A stretch of DNA of 64,000 bases from Actinobacteria bacterium IMCC26077 (lineage in GTDB: Bacteria > Actinomycetota > Actinomycetes > Nanopelagicales > Nanopelagicaceae). This document shows, one piece after another, positions 25,093 through 34,169 of the stretch. Position 1 is the first letter of the stretch; each line of letters begins with the position of its first letter. Both the position numbers and the translations under genes were made by a program. The notes beneath the pieces were generated by a model, which was not told where the DNA came from, did not search any database, and worked only from the letters and a program-made list of their open reading frames with translations. The stretch lies in contig CP015606.1 of assembly GCA_002284915.1 (NCBI GenBank), positions 310,001 through 374,000 of the forward strand, written 5' to 3'.

Positions 25093-26448
25093 ATGTCTGT
25101 TGCTGAACTTCCGCAACGTGGCGATGGTTTTGAGCGGGTTCCACCAAACGACACTGTTGCCGAACAAGGTGTTCTCGGCGGAATGCTCTTGAGTAAAGAT
25201 GCGATTGCCGATGTCGTTGAGACGCTCCGCGGTAATGACTTCTACCGTCCTGCGCACCAAACAATCTTTGAGACGATCCTCGATCTCTATGGCCGCGGCG
25301 AGCCAGTCGATGCTGTCACAGTTTCCGCAGAGCTCACTCGCAATGGCGATCTCACTCGCGTGGGTGGCGCACCGTATCTGCACACTCTCATCGCATCCGT
25401 TCCTACTGCAGCCAATGCGGGCTACTACGGCAAAATCGTACGTGAGCGCGCTATCTTGCGACGATTAGTAGAGGCCGGCACAAAGATTGTTCAGATTGGT
25501 TATGCGAGCGAAGGCGACGTTGATGATGCAGTTGATGTTGCACAAGCAGAAGTTTATGCCGTTACTGAACGACGTGTGAGCGAGGATTATCAACAACTCA
25601 ATACCCTGCTCGCTGGAACGCTCGATGAGATTGAGGCAATCGGTGCGCGCGATGGCCAACTCACCGGAGTGCCCACTGGCTTTAAGGATCTCGATGAATT
25701 AACCAATGGTCTCCACCCAGGAAATATGGTCGTACTCGCAGCACGTCCTGCCATTGGTAAATCAACTCTGGGGCTCGACTTAGCGCGTAATGCCTCCATT
25801 AAGCATGGTCTTACCTCAGTGATCTTCTCTCTAGAAATGGGGCGGAACGAGATCACCATGCGCATGCTCTCAGCCGAAGCTCGGGTTCCCTTACAGAATA
25901 TGCGCTCTGGCACGTTGAGCGATGATGAATGGTCGCGGTTGGCGAGAAGAATGGGTGAAATCTCCGATGCCCCACTCTTTATCGATGATTCGCCCAATTT
26001 GAATATCATGGAGATTCGAGCCAAGGCTCGTCGTTTGAAGCAACGTCATAACCTCAAACTCGTCATCATCGATTATCTCCAGCTGATGTCGAGCGGTAAG
26101 CGTGTTGAGAATCGCCAACAAGAGGTCTCTGAATTCTCTCGCCAATTAAAGCTCCTTGCGAAAGAGCTCGATTGTCCCGTGGTAGCAATCTCGCAGCTCA
26201 ATCGTTCGCCAGAGCAACGCTCTGATAAGCGTCCGATGCTCTCAGATCTTCGTGAATCAGGTTCGATTGAGCAGGATGCCGACATGGTGATCTTGCTTCA
26301 TCGTGAAGATGTCTATGAGCGCGACTCCCCTCGACAAGGCGAAGCCGATTTAATTGTTGCTAAGCACCGTAATGGCCCTACGAAGACTGTGACCGTTGCC
26401 TTCCAAGGCCACTTCTCGCGCTTTGTCGATATGGCGCGACAGCTCTAA
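25093..26448 (+). CDS. dnaB: Replicative DNA helicase
   Basis: A 451-residue hexameric 5'-3' helicase. The N-terminal primase-binding domain (PPNDTVAEQGVLGGMLLSKDAI) is followed by a linker and a RecA-like motor: Walker A ARPAIGKSTLGL, the ETTMR-equivalent EITMRMLSAEA, Walker B LVIIDYLQLM, SQLNRSPEQR, and the arginine-finger region near EDVYERDSPRQGEADLIVAKHRNGPT. Length is that of an uninterrupted DnaB, so the intein common in mycobacterial dnaB is absent. Confidence 0.97.
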   Translation: MSVAELPQRGDGFERVPPNDTVAEQGVLGGMLLSKDAIADVVETLRGNDFYRPAHQTIFETILDLYGRGEPVDAVTVSAELTRNGDLTRVGGAPYLHTLIASVPTAANAGYYGKIVRERAILRRLVEAGTKIVQIGYASEGDVDDAVDVAQAEVYAVTERRVSEDYQQLNTLLAGTLDEIEAIGARDGQLTGVPTGFKDLDELTNGLHPGNMVVLAARPAIGKSTLGLDLARNASIKHGLTSVIFSLEMGRNEITMRMLSAEARVPLQNMRSGTLSDDEWSRLARRMGEISDAPLFIDDSPNLNIMEIRAKARRLKQRHNLKLVIIDYLQLMSSGKRVENRQQEVSEFSRQLKLLAKELDCPVVAISQLNRSPEQRSDKRPMLSDLRESGSIEQDADMVILLHREDVYERDSPRQGEADLIVAKHRNGPTKTVTVAFQGHFSRFVDMARQL

Positions 26449-26455
26449 CAGGGCT

Positions 26456-27376
26456 TTACTTGTGCGCTTCTTGTCGGGCGCGTTCGGTGAGATAGATGCC
26501 AACGAGCACAGTCGCACCACCGATAATCTGCAGCGGTGTGAGCGCCTCACTCAAGACAATCCATGCGATGCCGCCAGCAATCACCGGCTCTAACATCGCA
26601 ATGACGCTTGCTTGTGAGGCAGGGATGCTCTTTACGCCGTAGGTGATGAAGATGTATGGCGCAATCGATCCAAAGAGGATGAGAATCCCAATGAGTTGCC
26701 ACCCGATGATGAATTTTCCTGGGCTTAGCTCTTCAAGCGAAAGTTGGGCCGTGAAAATCTCAGTAGGAAATGTCCATGGTGGTTGGATGATGGCAAGAGT
26801 AAGAGCAGCAAACCCGAAGACATAGACGAGCAGACTGAGACCATTGCGAGTTTTTACCGTCGATTCGAGGCGGAGGAAGTAGTAGGCAAGGCAGAGCGCA
26901 TCGATAAATGCAGCGAGAACTCCCAGGCCATCAAGTTTCAATCCTTGCCAAATTTCCGTGACGAGAAAGAGACCAGAGAGGGCGGTTCCGATGCCCCACC
27001 ACATCATCGGCTTGACGATTTGGTGGCGGAAGAAGCGGATAAAGATTGCGATCCAGATAGGGGCGGTGAATTCGATAACCAAGGTGATACTCACCGGCAT
27101 TCTGGTCACGGCAAAGAAATAGAAGGCCTGCACGCCAGCGATCCCAATGATTCCCATCAGAATCAGATTCGGGAGCTCTTGCTTGGTTACCTTAAGGGCC
27201 TGGCGATTAGTAATGAGTAAGAAGAGCAAGAGCGCTAGGAAGACCCCAGTAGTTCTGATTTGGGTCAGGCGCACCGGGCTGATTCCGCCGGCGATGATGA
27301 GCTTGGCAAGAACGCCGGTAGTAGCGAAGAAGAATGCGCTCGAAATGACGAGTATCTCACCGGTGAATTTGCGCAC
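26456..27376 (-). CDS. EamA/DMT-superfamily transporter
   Basis: A 306-residue ten-span membrane protein made of two EamA repeats: the first from VISSAFFFATTGVLAKLI, the second from LDGLGVLAAFIDALCLAYYFLRL. The repeat-ending motif EPVIAGGIAWIVLSEALTPLQIIGGATVLVGIYL is typical of RhaT/EamA metabolite exporters. GTG start at 27376. Convergent with dnaB, 7 bases apart. Substrate unknown. Confidence 0.9.
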   Translation of the reverse strand: MRKFTGEILVISSAFFFATTGVLAKLIIAGGISPVRLTQIRTTGVFLALLLFLLITNRQALKVTKQELPNLILMGIIGIAGVQAFYFFAVTRMPVSITLVIEFTAPIWIAIFIRFFRHQIVKPMMWWGIGTALSGLFLVTEIWQGLKLDGLGVLAAFIDALCLAYYFLRLESTVKTRNGLSLLVYVFGFAALTLAIIQPPWTFPTEIFTAQLSLEELSPGKFIIGWQLIGILILFGSIAPYIFITYGVKSIPASQASVIAMLEPVIAGGIAWIVLSEALTPLQIIGGATVLVGIYLTERARQEAHK

Positions 27377-27388
27377 CGGTTGAGTGTA

Positions 27389-29218
27389 CTAGAAAGCGTT
27401 CTCAGCCAACTCCATAACAGTGTTATCCGTCTTTTCGATGATTGCGCGATCCACTGCAACATGTGGAAGTACATTCTCAACAAAGAACTTCGCGGCTGCA
27501 ATTTTTCCTTGATAGAACGCTTTATCTTTCTCACTTGCCGCTGCTAGCTTTTCGGTTGCGATGTCGGCTTGGCGGACAAGAAGCCAAGCGCAGATAATGT
27601 CGCCAACATTCATCAGCAATCGACTTGTGTTCAATCCAACTTTGTAGATTTCCTTTGGATCTTCTTGAGATGCCATGGCCACACCAACCAAGGCGCCAAT
27701 GGAAGTATTGACTTCGTTGAGTGCGACGCCGAGTTGTGCCTTGATGTCACCATTAGCGCCGCCTGATGCAGCTACCGCGCCAATCTCTTTTCCAATTTTT
27801 CGGATTGCCTTGCCGCCATCCTTCACGATTTTACGGAAGAAGAAATCGAGGCCTTGAATTGCGGTCGTGCCCTCATACAAGGTATCGATCTTGGCATCGC
27901 GAACGTATTGTTCGAGCGGCCAATCTTGAGTAAAGCCAGAGCCACCAAAAGTTTGTAGAGACTCGGTTCCGAGCAATGTCCATGATCTCTCGCTGCCATA
28001 TCCCTTAACTATGGGAAGTAGTAAGTCATTGAGCGCCTCTAATTCAGCAAGCTTTGCAGGGTCTTCCCCTGAGCTTTGTTTGATGACGATTTCATCTTGG
28101 ATTGATGCGGTGTAAAGCACAAGTGCGCGCATCGCTTCGGCGTAGGACTTTTGCACCATCAACGAGCGACGTACATCTGGGTGGTTGATGATGGTTACTC
28201 GAGGGCTCGCCTTGTCAGCAGCCTTCGTTAAATCAGGGCCTTGAACGCGGGTTTTCGCATATGCAAGGGCTTGAAGGTAGCCAGCGCTTAATGTGGCGAT
28301 AGCTTTTGTGCCAACCATCATTCGGGCGAATTCAATGACTTTGAACATCTGCGCGATGCCTTCGTGCGCTTCACCGAGGAGATAACCCACTGCAGGTTCC
28401 TTCTCGCCCAAGTTCATCTCACATGTTGAAGAAACATTAAGACCCATCTTGTGTTCGACCTTGGTGACATAAACGCCATTGCGCTTACCGAGTTCACCGG
28501 TCTTATGATCAAACATGAATTTCGGAATGAGGAAGAGGGAGAGGCCTTTTGTGCCAGGTCCGCCACCTTCACGGCGAGCGAGCACGAAGTGAATGATGTT
28601 CTCACTCAAATCATGATCACCTGATGTGATAAATCGCTTGGTACCGGTGATGTGCCAAGTGCCATCCGCTTGCTCTACTGCCTTGGAACGACCAGCACCG
28701 ACATCGCTACCAGCATCTGGTTCGGTGAGCATCATTGTTGCGCCCCACTCACGCTCGATCATTAGGCGAGCAATGTTCTTATCGCGCTCAGTCCCGAGCA
28801 TGTAAGCAACATGTGCGAATGCGGTACCGGATGCATATATATGTATCGATGGATTAGAGCCAAGGATCATCTCGGCAATAGCCCAGCGGATTGACGGTGG
28901 AATTACCGTGCCGCCAAGATCTGCTGGCGCATCGATCCGCCACCATTCGCCATCCATGTATGCGCGGTATGACTTCTTAAATGACTCAGGAAGTTTCGCA
29001 TCGCCAGTTGCAGGATTGAAATCAACTCCGAGTCGATCACTTTCGACGAACGATGCAGCAAGATCCACTTCAGCCAAGCGCTTGACCTCTTCAAGCATTC
29101 CCATCGCAGTAGCGCGATCTACTTCAGCAAAGGGGCCTTTCTCCAAAATCTCATCACGTTTGAGCAGGTCAAAGAGGGTGAACTCGATATCGCGGAGGTT
29201 GGCTATGTAGTGGGTCAT
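27389..29218 (-). CDS. Long-form acyl-CoA dehydrogenase (FadE5-like)
   Basis: A 609-residue FAD enzyme catalysing alpha-beta oxidation of acyl-CoA thioesters. It has the three ACAD domains plus the extra C-terminal helical domain of the long actinobacterial FadE5 type (about 600 residues). Motifs: MMLTEPDAGSDVGAGRSKA (flavin/substrate side), TGTKRFITSGDHD, and the catalytic-loop region YEGTTAIQGLDFF. It belongs to fatty-acid beta-oxidation in the cytoplasm. It lies 12 bases downstream of nothing in its own direction and is divergent from lemA. Confidence 0.93.
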   Translation of the reverse strand: MTHYIANLRDIEFTLFDLLKRDEILEKGPFAEVDRATAMGMLEEVKRLAEVDLAASFVESDRLGVDFNPATGDAKLPESFKKSYRAYMDGEWWRIDAPADLGGTVIPPSIRWAIAEMILGSNPSIHIYASGTAFAHVAYMLGTERDKNIARLMIEREWGATMMLTEPDAGSDVGAGRSKAVEQADGTWHITGTKRFITSGDHDLSENIIHFVLARREGGGPGTKGLSLFLIPKFMFDHKTGELGKRNGVYVTKVEHKMGLNVSSTCEMNLGEKEPAVGYLLGEAHEGIAQMFKVIEFARMMVGTKAIATLSAGYLQALAYAKTRVQGPDLTKAADKASPRVTIINHPDVRRSLMVQKSYAEAMRALVLYTASIQDEIVIKQSSGEDPAKLAELEALNDLLLPIVKGYGSERSWTLLGTESLQTFGGSGFTQDWPLEQYVRDAKIDTLYEGTTAIQGLDFFFRKIVKDGGKAIRKIGKEIGAVAASGGANGDIKAQLGVALNEVNTSIGALVGVAMASQEDPKEIYKVGLNTSRLLMNVGDIICAWLLVRQADIATEKLAAASEKDKAFYQGKIAAAKFFVENVLPHVAVDRAIIEKTDNTVMELAENAF

Positions 29219-29304
29219 AGCCCCATATTACCCGCCAGTAACTTAGCCTGCCAACCGAAGCCCGTACTCAGGAAGGCTTAAGGAAGGTGTCCTAGATTGG
29301 GACC

Positions 29305-29856
29305 ATGGAACTTTGGATTGCCCTGGGCGCTGCGGCGCTCATCATCGTTTTTCTCATCAGTCAGTACAACAAACTCATTCGCCTCAACGTCGCGGTAGAT
29401 GAGGCGTGGGCGCAGATTGAAGTTCAACTCAAGCGCCGCTCTGACCTGATCCCTAACCTTGTTGAGACGGTCAAGGGTTATGCCAGCCATGAGATCGCGA
29501 CCTTTGAGAAGGTGGTGCAGGCACGGGCTGCCGCAACCACAGCGAGCGGAGTACCCGATGTCGCAGCTGCCGATGGCATGTTGACTCAAGCACTTCGCGG
29601 GTTACTGGCAGTTGCTGAGAACTACCCCGACCTCAAGGCCTCTGCCAACTTCCTTTCGCTGCAAGAAGAGTTAGCGACTACCGAGAATAAAGTGAGCTTC
29701 GCGCGTCAGTTCTACAACGACAATGTCCGCTCGCTGAATACCGCGATCAAAACTGTGCCTTCTAGTTTCTTTGCTGGAGTGGCAAAAGTAAGCGAACGCG
29801 AATTTTATGAAGTCGATGATCCACAGGCACGAAATGCGCCGAAGGTGCAATTCTAA
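29305..29856 (+). CDS. lemA: LemA family membrane protein
   Basis: A 183-residue protein with one N-terminal membrane span (residues about 3-19), the NKLIRLNVAVDEAWAQIEVQLKRRSDLIPNLVETVKGYASHE signature, and a long helical bundle ending in FYEVDDPQARNAPKVQF. LemA proteins are membrane-anchored partners often paired with M48 peptidases, as here with the next gene 6 bases on. Biochemical role not settled. Confidence 0.93.
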   Translation: MELWIALGAAALIIVFLISQYNKLIRLNVAVDEAWAQIEVQLKRRSDLIPNLVETVKGYASHEIATFEKVVQARAAATTASGVPDVAAADGMLTQALRGLLAVAENYPDLKASANFLSLQEELATTENKVSFARQFYNDNVRSLNTAIKTVPSSFFAGVAKVSEREFYEVDDPQARNAPKVQF

Positions 29857-29862
29857 AAATCG

Positions 29863-30759
29863 ATGAGTAACTTTAGGGCGCTACAGAGTTCCAATAAGCG
29901 CAAGACCTTCTTTTTATTGATTGCCTTTGCGCTTTTGATGTGGTTAGTTGCATTCGCTGCCGTTAGTTATTTTGGCGGTAGTGGTGCAGCCGTAGTTCCC
30001 ATCGCCGTGGGATTTTCTCTCCTTACAACATGGTGGTCGTATTACTCATCAGACAAATTAGTGATTCGAATGACGGGCGCACAGGTCCTGCAAGAGAGCG
30101 ATAACCCGAAACTCTTTGGTTTAGTTCAAGAGGTTTGTCTTGCGAGCGGTTTACCAATGCCAAAAGTCGCGGTTGTTGTCGATGATGCTCCTAATGCATT
30201 TGCAACTGGTCGTAATCCTGAGCACGCGCTGATCGCTTTTACAACTGGAATCTTAGATGTGATGGATCGCGATGAACTTCAAGGTGTGGTCGCTCACGAG
30301 ATGGCGCACGTTGCTAATCGAGATACCTTAGTTTCGGCGGTTGCTGCGACGACAGCAGGTGCAATTGCAATCGTCAGCGATATGTTGATTCGAATGATGT
30401 GGTTTGGTGGGCGACGTGATCGCGATAGCAACGCGAATCCGCTCACTGTGGTTATCTCACTTGTAGTAATGCTCATGGCGCCAGTAGCAGCGCTCTTGCT
30501 GAAGGCTGCAATATCGCGAAAGCGAGAATCACTTGCGGATGCTACGGCCGTTGATTTCACCCGAAATCCGGCTGGATTGCGTAAAGCGCTAGAGATTCTT
30601 GCCCGCGATTCCACGGTGGTGCAACAGCGTTCGAATGCGGTGGCGCATATCTGGATCGAATCGCCACTTGATGGCAAAGCGGTCTCGAAGCTATTTGCTA
30701 CCCACCCGCCTATAAAAGAGCGAATTGCGATCCTGCGAAAACTTGAGGGCAATCTGTAA
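29863..30759 (+). CDS. htpX: HtpX-like M48 membrane zinc metalloprotease
   Basis: A 298-residue membrane peptidase involved in quality control of membrane proteins. Two N-terminal spans, the zinc site HEMAHVANRD (His-Glu-x-x-His) near residue 145, two further hydrophobic stretches, the third ligand Glu in RESLADATAVDF, and the C-terminal THPPIKERIAIL typical of HtpX. Encoded right after lemA. Confidence 0.95.
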   Translation: MSNFRALQSSNKRKTFFLLIAFALLMWLVAFAAVSYFGGSGAAVVPIAVGFSLLTTWWSYYSSDKLVIRMTGAQVLQESDNPKLFGLVQEVCLASGLPMPKVAVVVDDAPNAFATGRNPEHALIAFTTGILDVMDRDELQGVVAHEMAHVANRDTLVSAVAATTAGAIAIVSDMLIRMMWFGGRRDRDSNANPLTVVISLVVMLMAPVAALLLKAAISRKRESLADATAVDFTRNPAGLRKALEILARDSTVVQQRSNAVAHIWIESPLDGKAVSKLFATHPPIKERIAILRKLEGNL

Positions 30760-30767
30760 ACAAGGAG

Positions 30768-30838
30768 AGCGGGCGACGGGAATCGAACCCGCGCTAAAAG
30801 CTTGGGAAGCTCTTGTGATGCCATTTCACTACGCCCGC
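30768..30838 (-). tRNA. tRNA-Gly (CCC)
   Basis: A 71-base cloverleaf on the minus strand. The acceptor stem is GCGGGCG/CGCCCGC, the D-arm GTGAAATGGCATCAC, and the anticodon loop TTCCCAA gives anticodon CCC. The T-arm has GCGGGTTCGATTCCCGT. The discriminator base is T; CCA is not encoded. It lies between htpX and dcd. Confidence 0.94.
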
Positions 30839-30885
30839 GTGTAACGCTTCGTAAGCCTAGATAATTTGGGGTAGGGTCGCCAACC

Positions 30886-31464
30886 ATGTTGCTCTCTGAT
30901 CGCGATATTCGCTCCGAAATTGAGGCCGGCCGGGTCAAGGTCGACCCCTTCGAGCAGGCGATGATCCAGCCTTCTAGCGTCGATGTCCGGCTCGACCGAT
31001 TCTTCCGGGTCTTCGAAAACCATAAGTACGAGGTCATCGATCCATCGAAGGAGCAATCCGAACTCACCCGCGAAGTGGCGGTCGCCGGAGACGAGCACTT
31101 CATTCTCCACCCAGGTGAATTCGTTTTGGCGAGCACCTATGAGGTCATCACACTTCCAGATGACATTGCAGGTCGGCTCGAAGGAAAGTCATCACTTGGC
31201 CGCCTTGGTCTCTTAACACACTCGACAGCAGGTTTTATTGACCCGGGTTTCTCGGGACATATCACCTTGGAACTATCGAACGTCGCAAATCTCCCGGTCA
31301 AACTCTTTCCGGGAATGAAGATTGGTCAGTTGTGTTTAATCAGATTGTCGAGCCCCGCCGAACATCCATATGGCAGCGCGGTCTATGGTTCGCGTTACCA
31401 AGGCCAGCGCGGCCCAACAGCAAGCAAGTCGTGGCTTAACTTTCATCAGAGCAAAATTAATTAG
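30886..31464 (+). CDS. dcd: dCTP deaminase
   Basis: A 192-residue trimeric enzyme converting dCTP to dUTP, or directly to dUMP in the bifunctional actinobacterial form. Motifs: [84 protein letters not shown] (catalytic Arg/Ser/Glu region) and [21 protein letters not shown]. The strong similarity to the mycobacterial type makes dCTP deaminase/dUTPase bifunctionality likely, but not proven here. Its tail overlaps the convergent histidine-kinase gene by 4 bases. Confidence 0.96.
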   Translation: MLLSDRDIRSEIEAGRVKVDPFEQAMIQPSSVDVRLDRFFRVFENHKYEVIDPSKEQSELTREVAVAGDEHFILHPGEFVLASTYEVITLPDDIAGRLEGKSSLGRLGLLTHSTAGFIDPGFSGHITLELSNVANLPVKLFPGMKIGQLCLIRLSSPAEHPYGSAVYGSRYQGQRGPTASKSWLNFHQSKIN

Positions 31465-32855
31465 CTCTCTCGGATTGGGAAGGTCAAGGTAAAGCTCGTT
31501 CCTTGACCCAATGCACCCTCAATATCAACGGTACCTTGGTGTGCATCCATAATTGCTTGAACAATCGAAAGTCCTAATCCACTTCCATCTGCACCATTAC
31601 GGGTTCGTGATTGATCGACGCGATAGAAACGTTCGAAGACTCGCGTTTGTTGCTCAGGGGTAAGGCCCGGCCCTAAATCACTAACCCTGATTTGAACCGC
31701 ATCATCTTTCTCACTCAAGGTGACCGTGATTGGAGTTCCTGCGGGGGTGTGGATAGCGGCGTTAACCGTTAAGTTGAGGACTGCTTGATACACCTTTAAT
31801 GAGTCGCCAATGATGAAGACCTCATCGTCAGGAATCACGGAACTTATATTTACCGCTGGATGTCCGGCGCGTACTGCCTGAATTACCTCTTCAATTAACT
31901 TCTTTACATCGACCGCTTCCTGTGAAAGTGGCCGGGCTTGATCTAATCGAGCAAGTGTGAGCAGATCTTCAACCAGCGAACTCATTCGCTTAGATTCATT
32001 TTCGATTCGACCGATCAATTCTTTCGTTCGCTCCTCGCCAGAAACGGCGCCTTGACGATGAAGCTCTGCAAAGCCTCGAATCGCGGTGAGTGGTGTACGA
32101 AGTTCGTGGCTAGCGTCAGCGACAAACCGACGTAATTTCTCTTCACTGCGCCGTTGCACCGCAAATGACTCTTCGATACGTCCAAGCATTCGGTTAAGGG
32201 ATGTGGTGAGGCGACCGACTTCAGAGTTTGGTTTTGCATCTGGTAGTCGAGCAGAGAGGTCACCATTAGCAATCGCCTCGGCAGTGCCTTCAACCGCAGT
32301 TAACGGCTTCATACTCAAGCGAATCGCTACTCGTGAGACAACTCCCACTAAAAGGAGGACTAGTAACCCAATAAATAAGAAGAGGAGCTGCAACCTTCCT
32401 AGCGTGCGCTCGACATCCTCCAAAGAGAGAGCCGCGACTGCGCTGCCAGCCCCAGAGGGGAGTAAGCGCGCAAGGACGCGGAAGTGCGCCTTATCTTTGA
32501 TAATCGTGAAAGGTCTACCCTTCTTAGCAGCGACAACATCGGGAGTAATTCCGGCGACCACTCGCTCTACTCGTTCAGTATTTAATTCGCCACCAAGTCG
32601 CCCGATAATCGTCCCTGATGGGTTGAGCAAAGTGACGCTAATTGCGGAAGGTACGCGGCGCAGCGGAGCGCCACGTTCATCGCCATCGCCATCATCATCA
32701 CGATCGGGCTCAATACCTGCTCGATCAAGGCGTAAAAACGAGCCACCAGCGACAGCATTGAGCTGATCATCAAGCCGCCCAATGAGATAGCTCTTCAGTG
32801 CGGTATGTGCGGCAAAGTCAGCAACTCCGATCCCAAGTGCGCTCAATACGAGCAC
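31461..32855 (-). CDS. Two-component sensor histidine kinase
   Basis: A membrane kinase of at least 464 residues. It has an outer sensor domain with an acidic stretch ([14 protein letters not shown]), a second span ([19 protein letters not shown]) and HAMP. The H-box is [16 protein letters not shown], the N-box [11 protein letters not shown], and the G-boxes are DLGPGL and [10 protein letters not shown]. The GTG at 32855 falls inside the first membrane span. The frame is open further up to the stop at about 32922, encoding [15 protein letters not shown], but only an ATT (32904-32906) could start it, preceded by AAGGTGG. So the true N-terminus may be about 17 residues longer. Downstream partner of the regulator at 32909. 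Signal unknown. Confidence 0.9.
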   Translation of the reverse strand: MLVLSALGIGVADFAAHTALKSYLIGRLDDQLNAVAGGSFLRLDRAGIEPDRDDDGDGDERGAPLRRVPSAISVTLLNPSGTIIGRLGGELNTERVERVVAGITPDVVAAKKGRPFTIIKDKAHFRVLARLLPSGAGSAVAALSLEDVERTLGRLQLLFLFIGLLVLLLVGVVSRVAIRLSMKPLTAVEGTAEAIANGDLSARLPDAKPNSEVGRLTTSLNRMLGRIEESFAVQRRSEEKLRRFVADASHELRTPLTAIRGFAELHRQGAVSGEERTKELIGRIENESKRMSSLVEDLLTLARLDQARPLSQEAVDVKKLIEEVIQAVRAGHPAVNISSVIPDDEVFIIGDSLKVYQAVLNLTVNAAIHTPAGTPITVTLSEKDDAVQIRVSDLGPGLTPEQQTRVFERFYRVDQSRTRNGADGSGLGLSIVQAIMDAHQGTVDIEGALGQGTSFTLTFPIRES

Positions 32856-32908
32856 GCTGACTGTCAGGCGATTTCGAAGGCTCGCTGTGCCAAAGGAGTA
32901 CTTAATAC

Positions 32909-33637
32909 TTACGCCACCTTGCTAGGTAACCGAAGTCGATAGCCAACTCCTCGAACAGTATGAATCAATTGTGGTTCGTAGGTATCAATCTTCTTCCGTA
33001 AGTAGGAGATATAGGTTTCGACGATTCCCGCGTCACCTCGGAAGTCATATTGCCATACGTGATCAAGTATTTGAGCTTTCGAAACGACTCGGTCAGCATT
33101 GATTAACAGATATCGAAGAAGCGTGAATTCAGTTGGCGATAGTTCGATGAGATTCCCGCCTCGACGCACCTCGTGGGTAGCTTCGTTTAGTTCAAGATCA
33201 GCAAAGCGAATTAATTCGTCATCAATATCAATTTGAATATCTCCAGTGCGTCGGAGAATTGCACGAACACGAGCAATCAATTCTTCGAGACTAAATGGCT
33301 TCACCATGTAGTCATCGCCACCAATAGTCAGGCCAGTGACTTTGTCATCGGTAGAATCTTTTGCGGTAAGAAAAAGTACGCCAACTTTTAAGCCATCTTT
33401 GCGGAGTTTCTCGCAGACTTCGAAGCCACTCATTCCAGGCATCATGACATCGAGAACAAGGGCATGAGGTTTGAATTCTTCTGCGATGGTGAGGGCTTGG
33501 GCGCCATTCATCGCCGATCGGACATCAAAGCCAGAGAACTTCAAGCTCGTGGAAATCAGATCATTGATATTCGGTTCATCATCAACAACGAGAATCCGTT
33601 TGAGATCCTCTTTCGTATCCTTAAGATTGGTAGCCAC
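32909..33637 (-). CDS. OmpR-family response regulator
   Basis: A 242-residue regulator. The receiver domain carries the acidic pair (VVDDEPN), phospho-Asp (LVLDVMMPG), Thr (LFLTAKD) with Lys, and ends near residue 125. The OmpR winged helix contains ELSPTEFTLLRYLLINADRVVSKAQILDHVW and the recognition helix region VETYISYLRKKID. Similar in style to the TcrA/MprA group. The histidine kinase follows on the same strand with essentially no gap. Confidence 0.95.
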   Translation of the reverse strand: MATNLKDTKEDLKRILVVDDEPNINDLISTSLKFSGFDVRSAMNGAQALTIAEEFKPHALVLDVMMPGMSGFEVCEKLRKDGLKVGVLFLTAKDSTDDKVTGLTIGGDDYMVKPFSLEELIARVRAILRRTGDIQIDIDDELIRFADLELNEATHEVRRGGNLIELSPTEFTLLRYLLINADRVVSKAQILDHVWQYDFRGDAGIVETYISYLRKKIDTYEPQLIHTVRGVGYRLRLPSKVA

Positions 33638-33711
33638 TCGACCTCACCTCATGGTTGGTGTTCTGGAGCCAATGGTGCGAGGATAACCTGAGAATTAACT
33701 GAGAATCAGCC

Positions 33712-34116
33712 TCAATTGCCCTTAAGGTCCGATGCTCGTCGCTTCTGGATCTGCCGAAGCACACCAAGAATGGCAAGAACTGCGAAGAGCGCGACCACGA
33801 AGATCAGGCCATCCATCAATAGCGGTGGGGGTTCATGAAGGACGGCGAAGATATAAATGTCAGGAATGAAGTGAGTGACCACGGCAATCGCCCCCCACGC
33901 TCGAACTCGAGCCCAGTCTCGCGCGAGGCCGTAGATCACCACTCGAGCGGTCGAAATTCCGTAGGGGATGGCAGCGCCGATATCGAAGAGAAAATAGAGA
34001 ATCGCATTGACTCCATATTTTCCGAGGGTTTGCCAGACCACGATTGATTTACCTACTCCATAGAGCACTACGAGTAAGACCCAGATTCGTTCTTTCTGGG
34101 TGGTGGATAGCGACAT
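33712..34116 (-). CDS. Small multi-span membrane protein of unknown function
   Basis: A 134-residue protein with four predicted membrane segments (IWVLLVVLYGVGKSIVVW, AILYFLFDIGAAIPYGI, WGAIAVVTHFIPDIYIFAVL, LIFVVALFAVLAILGVL) and a basic C-terminus (QKRRASDLKGN). I use the Met at 34116. A longer in-frame start at 34176 would run into the divergent gene at 34170 and adds no membrane or family feature. Family not recognised. Possibly lipid-related given the divergent phosphatidyltransferase, but that is only position. Confidence 0.7.
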   Translation of the reverse strand: MSLSTTQKERIWVLLVVLYGVGKSIVVWQTLGKYGVNAILYFLFDIGAAIPYGISTARVVIYGLARDWARVRAWGAIAVVTHFIPDIYIFAVLHEPPPLLMDGLIFVVALFAVLAILGVLRQIQKRRASDLKGN

Positions 34117-34169
34117 GAGGAGAGCGTATCGTTCACCCCCTTGCCCTCCAATGGTGGTTAGGAGTCCTA

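Noticed and set aside
30294-31136. 280-codon minus-strand ORF opposite htpX, the tRNA and dcd
   Set aside because: Antisense to well-supported genes and running through a tRNA; composition is Ser/Arg-rich shadow coding.
32086-32766. 226-codon plus-strand ORF inside the histidine-kinase gene
   Set aside because: Arg/Ser/Pro-rich antisense frame of a gene with clear kinase motifs.
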